A stretch of 64,000 nt of DNA, from positions 3,410,001 through 3,474,000 of the forward strand of contig NZ_JAPEPI010000002.1 in assembly GCF_026340305.1 (NCBI RefSeq), read 5' to 3'. A model generated the notes under the pieces. It had not been told where the DNA came from. It ran no database searches and saw only the letters and a list, made by a program, of their open reading frames with translations. Below are positions 8,600 through 16,851 of the stretch, piece by piece. Origin of the DNA: Streptomyces sp. NBC_01381. Its GTDB lineage: Bacteria; Actinomycetota; Actinomycetes; Streptomycetales; Streptomycetaceae. Every line of letters starts with the position of its first letter. Position 1 is the stretch's first letter. The position numbers and the translations under genes are program-made.

Positions 8600-10258
8600 A
8601 TGACCCAGCATCTCGCTGCCCCTGCAGCCCCCGCCTCCGGCACCCACACGGACTGGTGGCGCGGCGCGGTGATCTATCAGGTCTATCCGCGCAGCTTCGC
8701 CGACGGCAACGGCGACGGAATGGGTGACCTGGAAGGCATCCGCACCCGCCTTCCCCACCTCAGGGACCTCGGCGTCGACGCCGTCTGGCTCAGCCCCTTC
8801 TACTCCTCGCCGCAGGCCGACGCCGGTTACGACGTCGCCGACTACCGTGCGATCGACCCGATGTTCGGCAGCCTCCTCGACGCGGACGCCCTGGTGCGCG
8901 ACGCCCACGACCTGGGCCTGCGCATCATCGTCGACCTGGTGCCCAACCACTCGTCCGACCAGCACGACTGGTTCCAGCGCGCCCTGCGCGAGGGCCCCGG
9001 CTCGCCCCTGCGCGAGCGCTACCACTTCCGGCCGGGCAAGGGCGCGGACGGCTCGCAGCCCCCGAACGACTGGGAGTCCATCTTCGGCGGCCCGGCTTGG
9101 ACGCGCACGCCGGACGGCGAGTGGTACCTCCACCTCTTCGCCCCGGAGCAGCCGGACTTCAACTGGGAACACCCGGCCGTCCACGACGAGTTCCGCTCGA
9201 TCCTGCGCTTCTGGCTCGACATGGGCGTCGACGGTTTCCGCGTGGACGTCGCCCACGGCCTGGTCAAGGCCGAAGGCCTGCCGGACATCGGCACGCGCGA
9301 CCAGCTGAAGCTGCTCGGCAACGACGCCATGCCGTTCTTCGACCAGGACGGCGTGCACGCGATCTACCGCAGCTGGCGCAAGGTCCTCGCCGAGTACGCG
9401 GGGGAGCGCATCCTCGTCGCCGAGGCGTGGACCCCGACCGTCGAGCGCGCCGCCGCGTACGTACGCCCCGACGAGATGCACCAGGCCTTCAACTTCCAGT
9501 ACCTGGGCACCCATTGGGACGCCGCGGAGCTGCGCGAGGTCATCGACGTCTCGCTCGCCGCCATGCGGCCCGTCGGCGCCCCGGCGACCTGGGTGCTCTC
9601 CAACCACGACGTCACCCGGCACGCGACGCGGTTCGCCAACCCGCCGGGGCTCGGCACCCAGTTGCGCGAGGCCGGCGACCGCGAGCTAGGCCTGCGGCGG
9701 GCCCGCGCGGCGACGCTCCTGATGCTCGCGTTGCCGGGTTCGGCGTACGTCTATCAGGGCGAGGAGCTGGGTCTTCCGGACGTCACCGACCTGCCCGACG
9801 AGGTGCGCCAGGACCCGTCGTTCGTGCGGGCGAGCGGGCAGGACGGCTTCCGTGACGGCTGCCGGGTGCCCATACCGTGGACGGTTGACGGGTCGAGCTA
9901 CGGCTTCGGCGTGGGCGGCAGTTGGCTGCCGCAGCCCGACGGGTGGGGCGAGCTGAGCGTCGAGGCGCAGACGGGTGACCCAGGGTCGACCCTGGAGCTG
10001 TACCGCAGGGCGCTCGCGATCCGTCGTACGCAGCCGGGGCTCGGCGCGGGCGACTCGCTGGAGTGGCTGGAGGCGCCCGATGGCGTGCTCGCCTTTCGCC
10101 GCGAGGGCTTCGTGTGCACCGCGAACACCACCGGCGCCGCGGTGCGGATCCCGGCTCCCGGCCGGATCCTGCTCGCGAACGCCGACGTGGAGCCCGCAGA
10201 GACCGCAGCCGGCAAGGTCGAGCTGCCCGCCGACACCACCGTCTGGTGGGCGGTGTGA
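8600..10258 (+). CDS. aglA: cytoplasmic alpha-glucosidase, GH13 (oligo-1,6/alpha-1,4-glucosidase type)
   Basis: Protein of 552 residues without a signal peptide, so it should split imported maltose and maltodextrins to glucose in the cytosol. It starts with the WWRGAVIYQVYPRSFAD signature. GH13 residues are nucleophile Asp216 (GFRVDVAHG), acid/base Glu275 (LVAEAW) and Asp337 (LSNHDVTRH). It matches in position the aglA gene downstream of malEFG in Streptomyces. It ends in a GTGA overlap with a LacI gene, so enzyme and second repressor are co-translated. Confidence 0.92.
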   Translation: MTQHLAAPAAPASGTHTDWWRGAVIYQVYPRSFADGNGDGMGDLEGIRTRLPHLRDLGVDAVWLSPFYSSPQADAGYDVADYRAIDPMFGSLLDADALVRDAHDLGLRIIVDLVPNHSSDQHDWFQRALREGPGSPLRERYHFRPGKGADGSQPPNDWESIFGGPAWTRTPDGEWYLHLFAPEQPDFNWEHPAVHDEFRSILRFWLDMGVDGFRVDVAHGLVKAEGLPDIGTRDQLKLLGNDAMPFFDQDGVHAIYRSWRKVLAEYAGERILVAEAWTPTVERAAAYVRPDEMHQAFNFQYLGTHWDAAELREVIDVSLAAMRPVGAPATWVLSNHDVTRHATRFANPPGLGTQLREAGDRELGLRRARAATLLMLALPGSAYVYQGEELGLPDVTDLPDEVRQDPSFVRASGQDGFRDGCRVPIPWTVDGSSYGFGVGGSWLPQPDGWGELSVEAQTGDPGSTLELYRRALAIRRTQPGLGAGDSLEWLEAPDGVLAFRREGFVCTANTTGAAVRIPAPGRILLANADVEPAETAAGKVELPADTTVWWAV

Positions 10259-11304
10259 CGTTCTCCCCGCCGCGGGGCGCCGATCGAGGCGCCCCGCGGC
10301 TCGCGGACATCGCGGCCCAGGCCGGGGTCAGCGAGGCCACCGCGAGCCGGGTGCTCAACGGCAAGCCGGGCGTGGCGACCGGCACCCGGCGCCGGGTGCT
10401 CGCGGCCCTCGACGTCCTGGGCTACGAGCGTCCGGTGCGGCTGAAGCGGCACAGCGCGGGCCTGGTCGGGCTCGTCGTGCCCGAGCTCAGCAACCCGATC
10501 TTCCCGGCCTTCGCCCAGGTCATCGAGCAGGTCCTGTCCGGGCACGGCTACACCCCGATGCTCTGCACCCAGATGCCGGACGGCGCCACCGAGGACGAAC
10601 TGGTCGAGCAGCTGGAGGAGCGCCGGGTCAGCGGCATCGTCTTCCTCTCCGGACTGCACGCGGACACCACGGCCGACCCCGCCAGGTACCTCGAACTGGC
10701 GGGACGCGGCGTGCCGTTCGTGCTCATCAACGGCTTCAACGAGCACATCCCCGTGTCCTTCGTCTCGCCCGACGACCGGGCGGCCGCGCGGATGGCGGTG
10801 CGCCATCTCGTCGATCTGGGGCACGAGCGGATCGGCCTGGCCATCGGCCCGACCCGGTACGTCCCCTCGCTGCGCAAGGCGGAGGGGTTCACGGCGGCGC
10901 TGCACGACCTTCTCGGCCTGGCACAGGGGGAGGCCGAGCAGCTCGTGCAGCGCACGCTGTTCACCGTCGAGGGCGGGCACGCGGCGGCCAGCGCGCTGCT
11001 CGACCAGGGCTGTACGGCGATGGTCTGCGGCAGCGACATGATGGCGCTCGGCGCCGTCCGCGCGGCGCGCCAGCGGGGCCTCTCGGTGCCCGGTGACATC
11101 TCCGTGGTCGGCTTCGACGACTCGCCGCTGATCGCGTTCACCGACCCGCCGCTCACCACGGTGCGCCAGCCCGTGCAGGCGATGGCCACCGCCGCCGTGG
11201 GCGCGCTGCTCGAGGAGATCCAGGGAAACCCGGTGCAGCACACGGAGTTCGTCTTCCAGCCCGAGCTGGTGGTGCGCGGCTCCACGGCGCAGCCACGCCG
11301 CTGA
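10255..11304 (+). CDS. second LacI-family MalR-like regulator
   Basis: Protein of about 349 residues, a close paralogue of MalR across its full length (shared blocks SGLHADTTAD, DDSPLIAFTDPPLTT and FVFPELVV-like ends). GTG 10255 overlaps the aglA stop by 4 bases and gives the expected N-terminus; an in-frame extension upstream overlaps aglA and is not credible. The HTH differs from MalR mainly by ATASR for ATVSR and keeps the Glu-Ala pair that reads DNA, so similar operators are likely. Having the repressor as last gene of the operon it may control suggests feedback or a division of effectors between the two paralogues. Confidence 0.88.
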   Translation: MTFSPPRGADRGAPRLADIAAQAGVSEATASRVLNGKPGVATGTRRRVLAALDVLGYERPVRLKRHSAGLVGLVVPELSNPIFPAFAQVIEQVLSGHGYTPMLCTQMPDGATEDELVEQLEERRVSGIVFLSGLHADTTADPARYLELAGRGVPFVLINGFNEHIPVSFVSPDDRAAARMAVRHLVDLGHERIGLAIGPTRYVPSLRKAEGFTAALHDLLGLAQGEAEQLVQRTLFTVEGGHAAASALLDQGCTAMVCGSDMMALGAVRAARQRGLSVPGDISVVGFDDSPLIAFTDPPLTTVRQPVQAMATAAVGALLEEIQGNPVQHTEFVFQPELVVRGSTAQPRR

Positions 11305-11323
11305 GCGAGACGGCGCATCAGGG

Positions 11324-11388
11324 CCCCGGTCCGAACAGCCGGGCGCGTGGGGCCCGTTGTCCGGGTCCCCCGACTGCTCGGACCGGGG
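11324..11388 (+). terminator. long hairpin after the mal operon
   Basis: Arms 11324-11338 and 11374-11388 pair over 15 bp with one mismatch around a GC-rich loop of about 35 bases that can fold further. It starts about 20 bp after the stop of the second LacI gene and separates the operon from the next amylase promoter. Confidence 0.75.
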
Positions 11389-11404
11389 ATGTGGTTGAAC
11401 GTAA

Positions 11405-11656
11405 CACCGTCGCAATCACTTGCGTAAGGTCTTGCGACCCATTGAAGGTCCATGAAGGCCCATGAAGGCTCATGGAACCCCCAGAGATGCCGGGCCCGGG
11501 GCGAGAGTGCGTCCAGAGGGTTGACCGGGGTCCATGGGAGTCGTACGGTCTCGACCGAAAACGGCGTTGAAATATTTCTGCAACATCCTTCAACGGCCTT
11601 ACGGGCACGGCGCGTTGCCGGACAAGGTCATCCCTCTCTGCTGCAGGAGGCCCTTC
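11405..11656 (+). promoter_or_regulatory. regulatory region of the second amylase with CTTGCG repeats and 10-bp direct repeats
   Basis: CTTGCG occurs at 11419-11424 and 11431-11436 (12-bp spacing), with an inverted CGCAA at 11411-11415. Three copies of a TGAAGGYYCA unit run head to tail at 11443-11472, exactly 10 bp apart. CGTTGAA/TTCAACG arms (11565-11571, 11589-11595) flank an AT-rich segment near the likely transcription start. The first elements resemble the other putative MalR sites in the window; the 10-bp repeats are unassigned. Confidence 0.55.
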
Positions 11657-13057
11657 ATGGCTGTCCGGAAGACCAGATCCCGCAGACCGATGGCCGGCGT
11701 GCTCGCCCTGGTGGCGGGAGCCGCCTTCGGCATCGTCGGCGGGTCGTCGCCGGCGCAGGCCGCCCCGCCCGGCGGCAAGGACGTCACCGCGGTCCTCTTC
11801 GAGTGGAAGTTCGCCTCCGTGGCCAAGGAGTGCACGGATCGCCTCGGCCCGGACGGCTACGGCCATGTGCAGGTCTCGCCGCCCCAGGAGCGCATCCAGG
11901 GCGACGCCTGGTGGGCCGCGTACCAGCCGGTCAGCTACCAGATCGGCACCCGGCTCGGTGACCGGGCCGCGTTCAAGAACATGGTCGACACTTGCCACTC
12001 CGCGGGGGTCAAGGTCGTCGCCGACGCGGTGATCAACCACATGACGAACGCCTCGGGCACCGGCTCGGCGGGATCCGCCTTCACCAAGTACGACTACCCG
12101 GGCACGTATTCGGTCTTCGACATGGACAACTGCCGGGCGGACATCAGCAATTACCAGGACCGCTGGAACGTCCAGAACTGCGAACTGGGCGGACTCGCCG
12201 ACCTCGACACCGGTGAGGAGTACGTCCGGGGACGGATCGCGGGTTACCTCAACGACCTGCTGTCCCTGGGCGTCGACGGCTTCCGGGTCGACGCGGCCAA
12301 GCACATCCCCGTGGACGACCTGAAGAACATCAAGTCCCGGCTGAGCAACCCCGGCGTCCACTGGAAGCAGGAGACGATCTACGGCGCGGGCGAGGCGGTC
12401 TCCCCGAGTGAGTACACCGCCACCGGCGACGCCCAGGAGTTCCGCTATGGCTGGGACCTCAAGCGCGTCTTCAACAACGAGAAGCTCGCCTACCTGAAGA
12501 ACTTCGGCGAGGGCTGGGGCTACATGTCCAGCGGCTCCTCCGCGGTCTTCGTCGCCAACCACGACACCGAGCGCCACGGCCAGACCCTCAGCTACAAGGA
12601 CGGCGCGAACTACACCCTCGCCCACGTCTTCATGCTGGCCCTGCCCTACGGCAGTCCGGACGTGCACTCCGGCTACGAGTTCAGCAGCAGTGACGCGGGA
12701 TCGCCCAACGGCGGCCAGGTGAACGCCTGTTACAGCGACGGCTGGAAGTGCCAGCACGCCTGGCCCGAGATCCGCAGCATGGTCAAGTTCCGCAACACCG
12801 CGAGCGGAACAGGAATGACCAACTGGTGGGACAACGGCAACAACGCCATCGCGTTCGGCCGCGGCGACAAGGCGTACGTGGTCATCAACCACGAGGGCTC
12901 ATCGGTCGGCCAGACCTTCCAGACGTCTCTCGCAGCGGGCAGCTACTGCGATGTCCAGAGCGGCAAGAGCGTCACGGTGGACGCCTCCGGCCGGTTCACG
13001 GCCACCGTGGCGGCGAACACCGCCCTCGCCCTGCACACCGGGGCCAAGAGCTGCTGA
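11657..13057 (+). CDS. secreted alpha-amylase, GH13 (subfamily 32 type), second copy
   Basis: Extracellular alpha-amylase of 466 residues with a Sec signal peptide ending near PAQA (residues 32-35) and no carbohydrate-binding domain. Catalytic residues are Asp212 (GFRVDAAKH), Glu239 (WKQETIYG) and Asp303 in FVANHD, the canonical region IV. ATG 11657 is taken because GCAGGAGG lies 7 bp upstream; the in-frame ATG at 11534 would add a non-signal extension. It is related to the amylase at 2425-3804 along its whole length, with the same ALHTGAKS ending, and has a Cys-rich insert near the C-terminus. Maltodextrin induction through the upstream operators is likely. Confidence 0.93.
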   Translation: MAVRKTRSRRPMAGVLALVAGAAFGIVGGSSPAQAAPPGGKDVTAVLFEWKFASVAKECTDRLGPDGYGHVQVSPPQERIQGDAWWAAYQPVSYQIGTRLGDRAAFKNMVDTCHSAGVKVVADAVINHMTNASGTGSAGSAFTKYDYPGTYSVFDMDNCRADISNYQDRWNVQNCELGGLADLDTGEEYVRGRIAGYLNDLLSLGVDGFRVDAAKHIPVDDLKNIKSRLSNPGVHWKQETIYGAGEAVSPSEYTATGDAQEFRYGWDLKRVFNNEKLAYLKNFGEGWGYMSSGSSAVFVANHDTERHGQTLSYKDGANYTLAHVFMLALPYGSPDVHSGYEFSSSDAGSPNGGQVNACYSDGWKCQHAWPEIRSMVKFRNTASGTGMTNWWDNGNNAIAFGRGDKAYVVINHEGSSVGQTFQTSLAAGSYCDVQSGKSVTVDASGRFTATVAANTALALHTGAKSC

Positions 13058-13170
13058 GTGCCGTCACACGGCACCCGCACTCTCCCCCCCCCATAAATCG
13101 GGCCGCCCGGCTCCTCCCCGCCGCCGGGCGGCCGCACTTTCCGCACTTTCCGCACAAAGGAGAAGCACCC

Positions 13171-15879
13171 TTGACCGGCTCCCCGCGCCGCACCGTCGTC
13201 ACCACGGCTCTCGCCCTGCTCGCCGCGGTCGCGCCCCTCACCTCCTCGGTGGCCGCAGTTCCCCGGGTGTCGGTCGCCGCCGCCGACGCGGCAGCCGAGG
13301 TCGACCTGGCCAAGTCCAAGGCCCAGTGGATCGACCGGAACACCCTCGCCTGGGACGTCCAAGGAGAGGCCGCCACCCAGGAGTTGGCGTACTCGCGCGA
13401 CGGGCGACTCACGGTGAAGGACGGCAAGCTCTCCGGTGAGGGGCAGCGCATACGCCTGACCCCGGCCGAAGGCGGCCTCACCGACGCCCAGAAGAAGAAG
13501 TACCCGCACCTGAAGGCGTACGCGGCGTTCACCGTCGACCCGCGCGACCGCGACCGTGTCCGCAGGGCGCTCACCGGCCAGCTCGTCGCCACCCGCAGCG
13601 ACGCCGACGGCAAGCTCCTCGCCGCCACCGGCGTACAGACCCAGGGTGTCCTCGACGACCTCTACAGCGCGGCCGCGACCAAGGCCACCCTCGGCCCGCA
13701 GTTCCGCCAGGGCCGTACCACCCTCGCCGTGTGGGCCCCCACCGCCCAGTCCGTCGCCCTCGAACTCGACGGCAAGAGCGTGCCGATGCGGCGCGACGAC
13801 GCGAGCGGGGTCTGGTCCGTCACCGGCGCCGACAGCTGGTCGGGCAAGCCGTACCGGTACGTGGTGAAGGTGTGGGCGCCCAGCGTCCAGAAGGTCGTCA
13901 CGAACAAGGTGACCGACCCCTACTCCACCGCGCTCACCGCGAACTCGGAGCGCAGCATCGCCGTCGACCTCGGCGACCCGAAGCTCGCCCCCGCGGGATG
14001 GGATCGGCTGAAGAAGCCGAAGGCGACGCCGCTGCGGGACGCGCAGATCCAGGAGCTGCACATCCGGGACTTCTCCGTGGAGGACCGCACGGCCAAGCAT
14101 CCCGGCAAGTACCTGGCGTTCACGGACACCGCGTCCGACGGCATGAAGCACCTGCGGAAGCTGGCCGGCGCGGGCACGTCGTACGTGCACCTTCTGCCCG
14201 CGTTCGACATCGGCACCATCCCGGAGCGCGCCGCCGAACAGGCCACCCCCGACTGCGACTTGACGGCACTCGCACCGGACTCCGACGAGCAGCAGGCGTG
14301 CATCACCAAGACCGCCGCCAAGGACGCCTACAACTGGGGCTACGACCCGCTGCACTACACCGTGCCGGAAGGCAGCTACGCCAGCGACCCGGAAGGCACC
14401 CGGCGCACGGTCGAGTTCCGGCGGATGGTCCAGGGCCTGAACGGCTCCGGTCTGCGCACCGTGATGGACGTCGTCTACAACCACACGGTCGCCTCCGGCC
14501 AGGCCGACAAGTCCGTACTCGACAAGATCGTGCCCGGCTACTACCAGCGGCTGCTCGCCGACGGGACCGTCGCGACCTCCACCTGCTGCGCCAACACCGC
14601 GCCAGAGAACGCCATGATGGGCAAGCTCGTCGTCGACTCGATGGTCACTTGGGCCAAGGAGTACAAGGTCGACGGCTTCCGCTTCGACCTGATGGGCCAC
14701 CACCCCAAGGCCAACATCCTCGCCGTCCGCAAGGCCGTCGACGCGCTGACCTTGGAGAAGGACGGCGTCGACGGAAAGAAGATCGTGCTCTACGGGGAGG
14801 GCTGGAACTTCGGAGAGATCGCCGACGACGCCCGCTTCGTGCAGGCCACCCAGAAGAACATGGCGGGCACGGGCATCGCCACCTTCTCCGACCGGGGCCG
14901 TGACGCGGTGCGCGGCGGCGGCCCCTTCGACGAGGACCCGGGCGTCCAAGGGTTCGCGAGCGGCCTCTACACCGACCCCAACTCCTCGAAGGCCAACGGC
15001 ACTCCGGCCGAGCAGAAGGCCCGCCTCCTGCGCTACCAGGACCTCCTCAAGGTGGCCCTCACCGGCAACCTGGCCGGGTACACCTTCACCGACTCCGCCG
15101 GCCGCCGCGTGCAGGGCTCGGAGGTCGACTACAACGGCGCCCCGGCCGGATACGCGGCCGCCCCCGGCGACGCCCTCTCCTACGCCGACGCCCACGACAA
15201 CGAATCGCTGTACGACGCGCTCGCCTTCAAGCTCCCGGCGGACACCACGGCGGCCGAGCGCTCCCGCATGCAGGTGCTCGCGATGGCCACCGCGACCCTC
15301 GCCCAAGGCCCTTCCCTCTCCCAGGCCGGAAGCGACCTGCTGCGCTCCAAGTCCCTCGACCGGAACTCCTACGACAGCGGGGACTGGTTCAACGCCATCC
15401 ACTGGAACTGCCAGGACGGCAACGGCTTCGGACGCGGACTGCCCCCGGCCGCCGACAACAAGGACAAGTGGCCTTACGGAAAGCCCCTGTTGACATCCGG
15501 CACCCTGACCCCGGGGTGCGCGGAGATCAACGGGGCGTCGGCCGCGTACCAGGACCTGGTGAAGCTGCGCGCGACCGAGCCCGCGTTCTCCCTGGCAACC
15601 GCCGACCAGGTCCAGTCCCGTCTCTCCTTCCCGCTCTCCGGGACCTCCGCCGAGACACCCGGCGTCATCACCATGGAGCTCGGCGACCTGGTGATCGTCT
15701 TCAACGCCACTCCTGAGGCGCAGTCCCAGCGGGTCGCAGCGCACAAGGACACCGCGTACGCCCTGCACCCGGTCCAGGCGAAGGGCGCCGACCCGGTGGT
15801 CAAGTCATCTTCGTACGACCCGAGTTCAGGAACCTTCAGCGTCCCCGCACGGACGGTCGCCGTCTTTGAGCGGGGCTGA
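13171..15879 (+). CDS. secreted pullulanase (alpha-1,6-glucosidase), GH13_14 type
   Basis: About 902 residues, starting at TTG 13171 behind an AAAGGAGA box. An Ala-rich signal peptide is followed by an N-terminal N2-like beta domain, a CBM48-type domain (AVWAPTAQSVALEL, near 190), the catalytic barrel and a C-terminal beta domain. YNWGYDP, a pullulanase signature, is near residue 387. Catalytic residues are Asp506 (GFRFDLMGHH), Glu543 (YGEGWNFGE) and Asp676 (DAHDNES). The enzyme debranches starch and pullulan outside the cell and complements the amylases. Many Streptomyces carry a longer protein fusing amylase and pullulanase halves; this one is pullulanase only and is followed directly by an amylase fragment. 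Confidence 0.92.
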   Translation: MTGSPRRTVVTTALALLAAVAPLTSSVAAVPRVSVAAADAAAEVDLAKSKAQWIDRNTLAWDVQGEAATQELAYSRDGRLTVKDGKLSGEGQRIRLTPAEGGLTDAQKKKYPHLKAYAAFTVDPRDRDRVRRALTGQLVATRSDADGKLLAATGVQTQGVLDDLYSAAATKATLGPQFRQGRTTLAVWAPTAQSVALELDGKSVPMRRDDASGVWSVTGADSWSGKPYRYVVKVWAPSVQKVVTNKVTDPYSTALTANSERSIAVDLGDPKLAPAGWDRLKKPKATPLRDAQIQELHIRDFSVEDRTAKHPGKYLAFTDTASDGMKHLRKLAGAGTSYVHLLPAFDIGTIPERAAEQATPDCDLTALAPDSDEQQACITKTAAKDAYNWGYDPLHYTVPEGSYASDPEGTRRTVEFRRMVQGLNGSGLRTVMDVVYNHTVASGQADKSVLDKIVPGYYQRLLADGTVATSTCCANTAPENAMMGKLVVDSMVTWAKEYKVDGFRFDLMGHHPKANILAVRKAVDALTLEKDGVDGKKIVLYGEGWNFGEIADDARFVQATQKNMAGTGIATFSDRGRDAVRGGGPFDEDPGVQGFASGLYTDPNSSKANGTPAEQKARLLRYQDLLKVALTGNLAGYTFTDSAGRRVQGSEVDYNGAPAGYAAAPGDALSYADAHDNESLYDALAFKLPADTTAAERSRMQVLAMATATLAQGPSLSQAGSDLLRSKSLDRNSYDSGDWFNAIHWNCQDGNGFGRGLPPAADNKDKWPYGKPLLTSGTLTPGCAEINGASAAYQDLVKLRATEPAFSLATADQVQSRLSFPLSGTSAETPGVITMELGDLVIVFNATPEAQSQRVAAHKDTAYALHPVQAKGADPVVKSSSYDPSSGTFSVPARTVAVFERG

Positions 15880-15883
15880 ACGA

Positions 15884-15901
15884 GGGGGCCCAGCGGCCCC
15901 C
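15884..15901 (+). terminator. hairpin after pullulanase
   Basis: Perfect GGGGGCC/GGCCCCC stem around a CAGC loop, 5 bp after the pullulanase stop codon. Confidence 0.65.
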
Positions 15902-16510
15902 GTGACCCGCCGCGCGGGCGGCGCCGACGCCTGGGCCGAGAACATGGCCCTGATGTGGACCTTCCGCGGCATCCCGACCCTCTACTACGGCTCGGAGATC
16001 GAGTTCCAGAAGGGCAAGCAGATCGACTGCGGCCCCAAGTGCCCGCTGGCGACCACGGGCCGCGCCTACTACGGCGGCCACCTCCAAGGGAGCGTCACCG
16101 CCTCGGAGTTCGGCACGGTCGACAGCGCGAGCGGCGAGGTCGCCAAGACCCTGGAGCAGCCCTTGGTCAAACACGTCCAGCGGCTCAACCAGATCCGCAG
16201 GGCGGTGCCCGCGCTCCAGTCGGGCCAGTACTCGACCGAGGGCATCGGCGGCCAGATGGCGTACAAGCGCCGCTACACGTCGGGCCCGGCCGACAGCTTC
16301 GCCCTGGTCACCGTCTCCGGCGCCGCGACCTACAGCGGCATCCCCGACGGCACGTACACCGACGCCGTCACGGGCGACAAGAAGACCGTCACCGACGGCA
16401 AGCTGTCCGTCGCCGCTCCCGGCAAGGGCAACCTGCGCGCCTACGTGCTCGACCTGCCGGGCAATCCGGCTCCGGGCAAGGTAGGCGTGGACGGCTCGTA
16501 TCTGAAATAG
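15902..16510 (+). pseudogene. 5'-truncated alpha-amylase remnant (C-terminal part only)
   Basis: The open frame through 16510 encodes about 200 residues matching the C-terminal third of a GH13 amylase: FRGIPTLYYGSEIEFQKG, the Cys pair in CGPKCPL, then helix 8 and the C-terminal beta domain. The catalytic Asp/Glu/Asp segments and any signal peptide are absent. Clear similarity starts abruptly at about 15935 (AENMALMWTF), immediately after the pullulanase hairpin, with no ribosome site of its own. The simplest reading is a deletion that removed the first two thirds of an amylase gene and joined its tail to the pullulanase. The remnant has no internal stop, so the event may be recent. Confidence 0.75.
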
Positions 16511-16538
16511 GGCGCGGCGAGGTCTCCAGGAGAGGTGC

Positions 16539-16841
16539 CTAGCCGATTGTCAGCTCGACCCGTACCGGCTCGGCGACGGCGCCCCCGGTGGTCGCGCCGA
16601 CCCGGACGGTGGCATCGGCGGTGCCGGGCGGGCCCATGATCGGGTCCGCCCGGCACGTGAGCGTGTACGCGCCCGCGGCGGGCGCGGTGAGGAAGAAGCG
16701 TCCCTCGGTGTCCGTCAAGGCAGCGATGTCCGGCAGCGGCCGGGGCCCGCTGGTGAACAGGACATGAGCACCCGCCACCGGCGCGCCCGAGGCGTCGCGG
16801 ACGACGCCGATGATCTGTACTGCCGAACCGCTGCCGCTCAT
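16539..16841 (-). CDS. small carboxypeptidase-regulatory-like (Ig-fold) protein
   Basis: Protein of 100 residues resembling a single CarboxypepD_reg-like beta-sandwich: IIGVVRDASGAPVAGAHVLFTSG, then DTEGRFFLTAPAAGAYTL and a final VRVELTIG strand. No signal peptide or membrane segment. It starts 10 bp after the stop of the upstream serine protease gene on the same strand, so the two are one operon. Such domains usually ride on larger secreted proteins; a free-standing cytosolic version next to a protease could be a folding aid, inhibitor or partner, but that is speculation. Confidence 0.75.
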   Translation of the reverse strand: MSGSGSAVQIIGVVRDASGAPVAGAHVLFTSGPRPLPDIAALTDTEGRFFLTAPAAGAYTLTCRADPIMGPPGTADATVRVGATTGGAVAEPVRVELTIG

Positions 16842-16851
16842 AGGCCTTCGC

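Noticed and set aside
10063..10254. N-terminal extension of the second MalR-like protein
   Set aside because: It lies entirely within aglA in another frame; the GTG at 10255 gives the normal LacI start.
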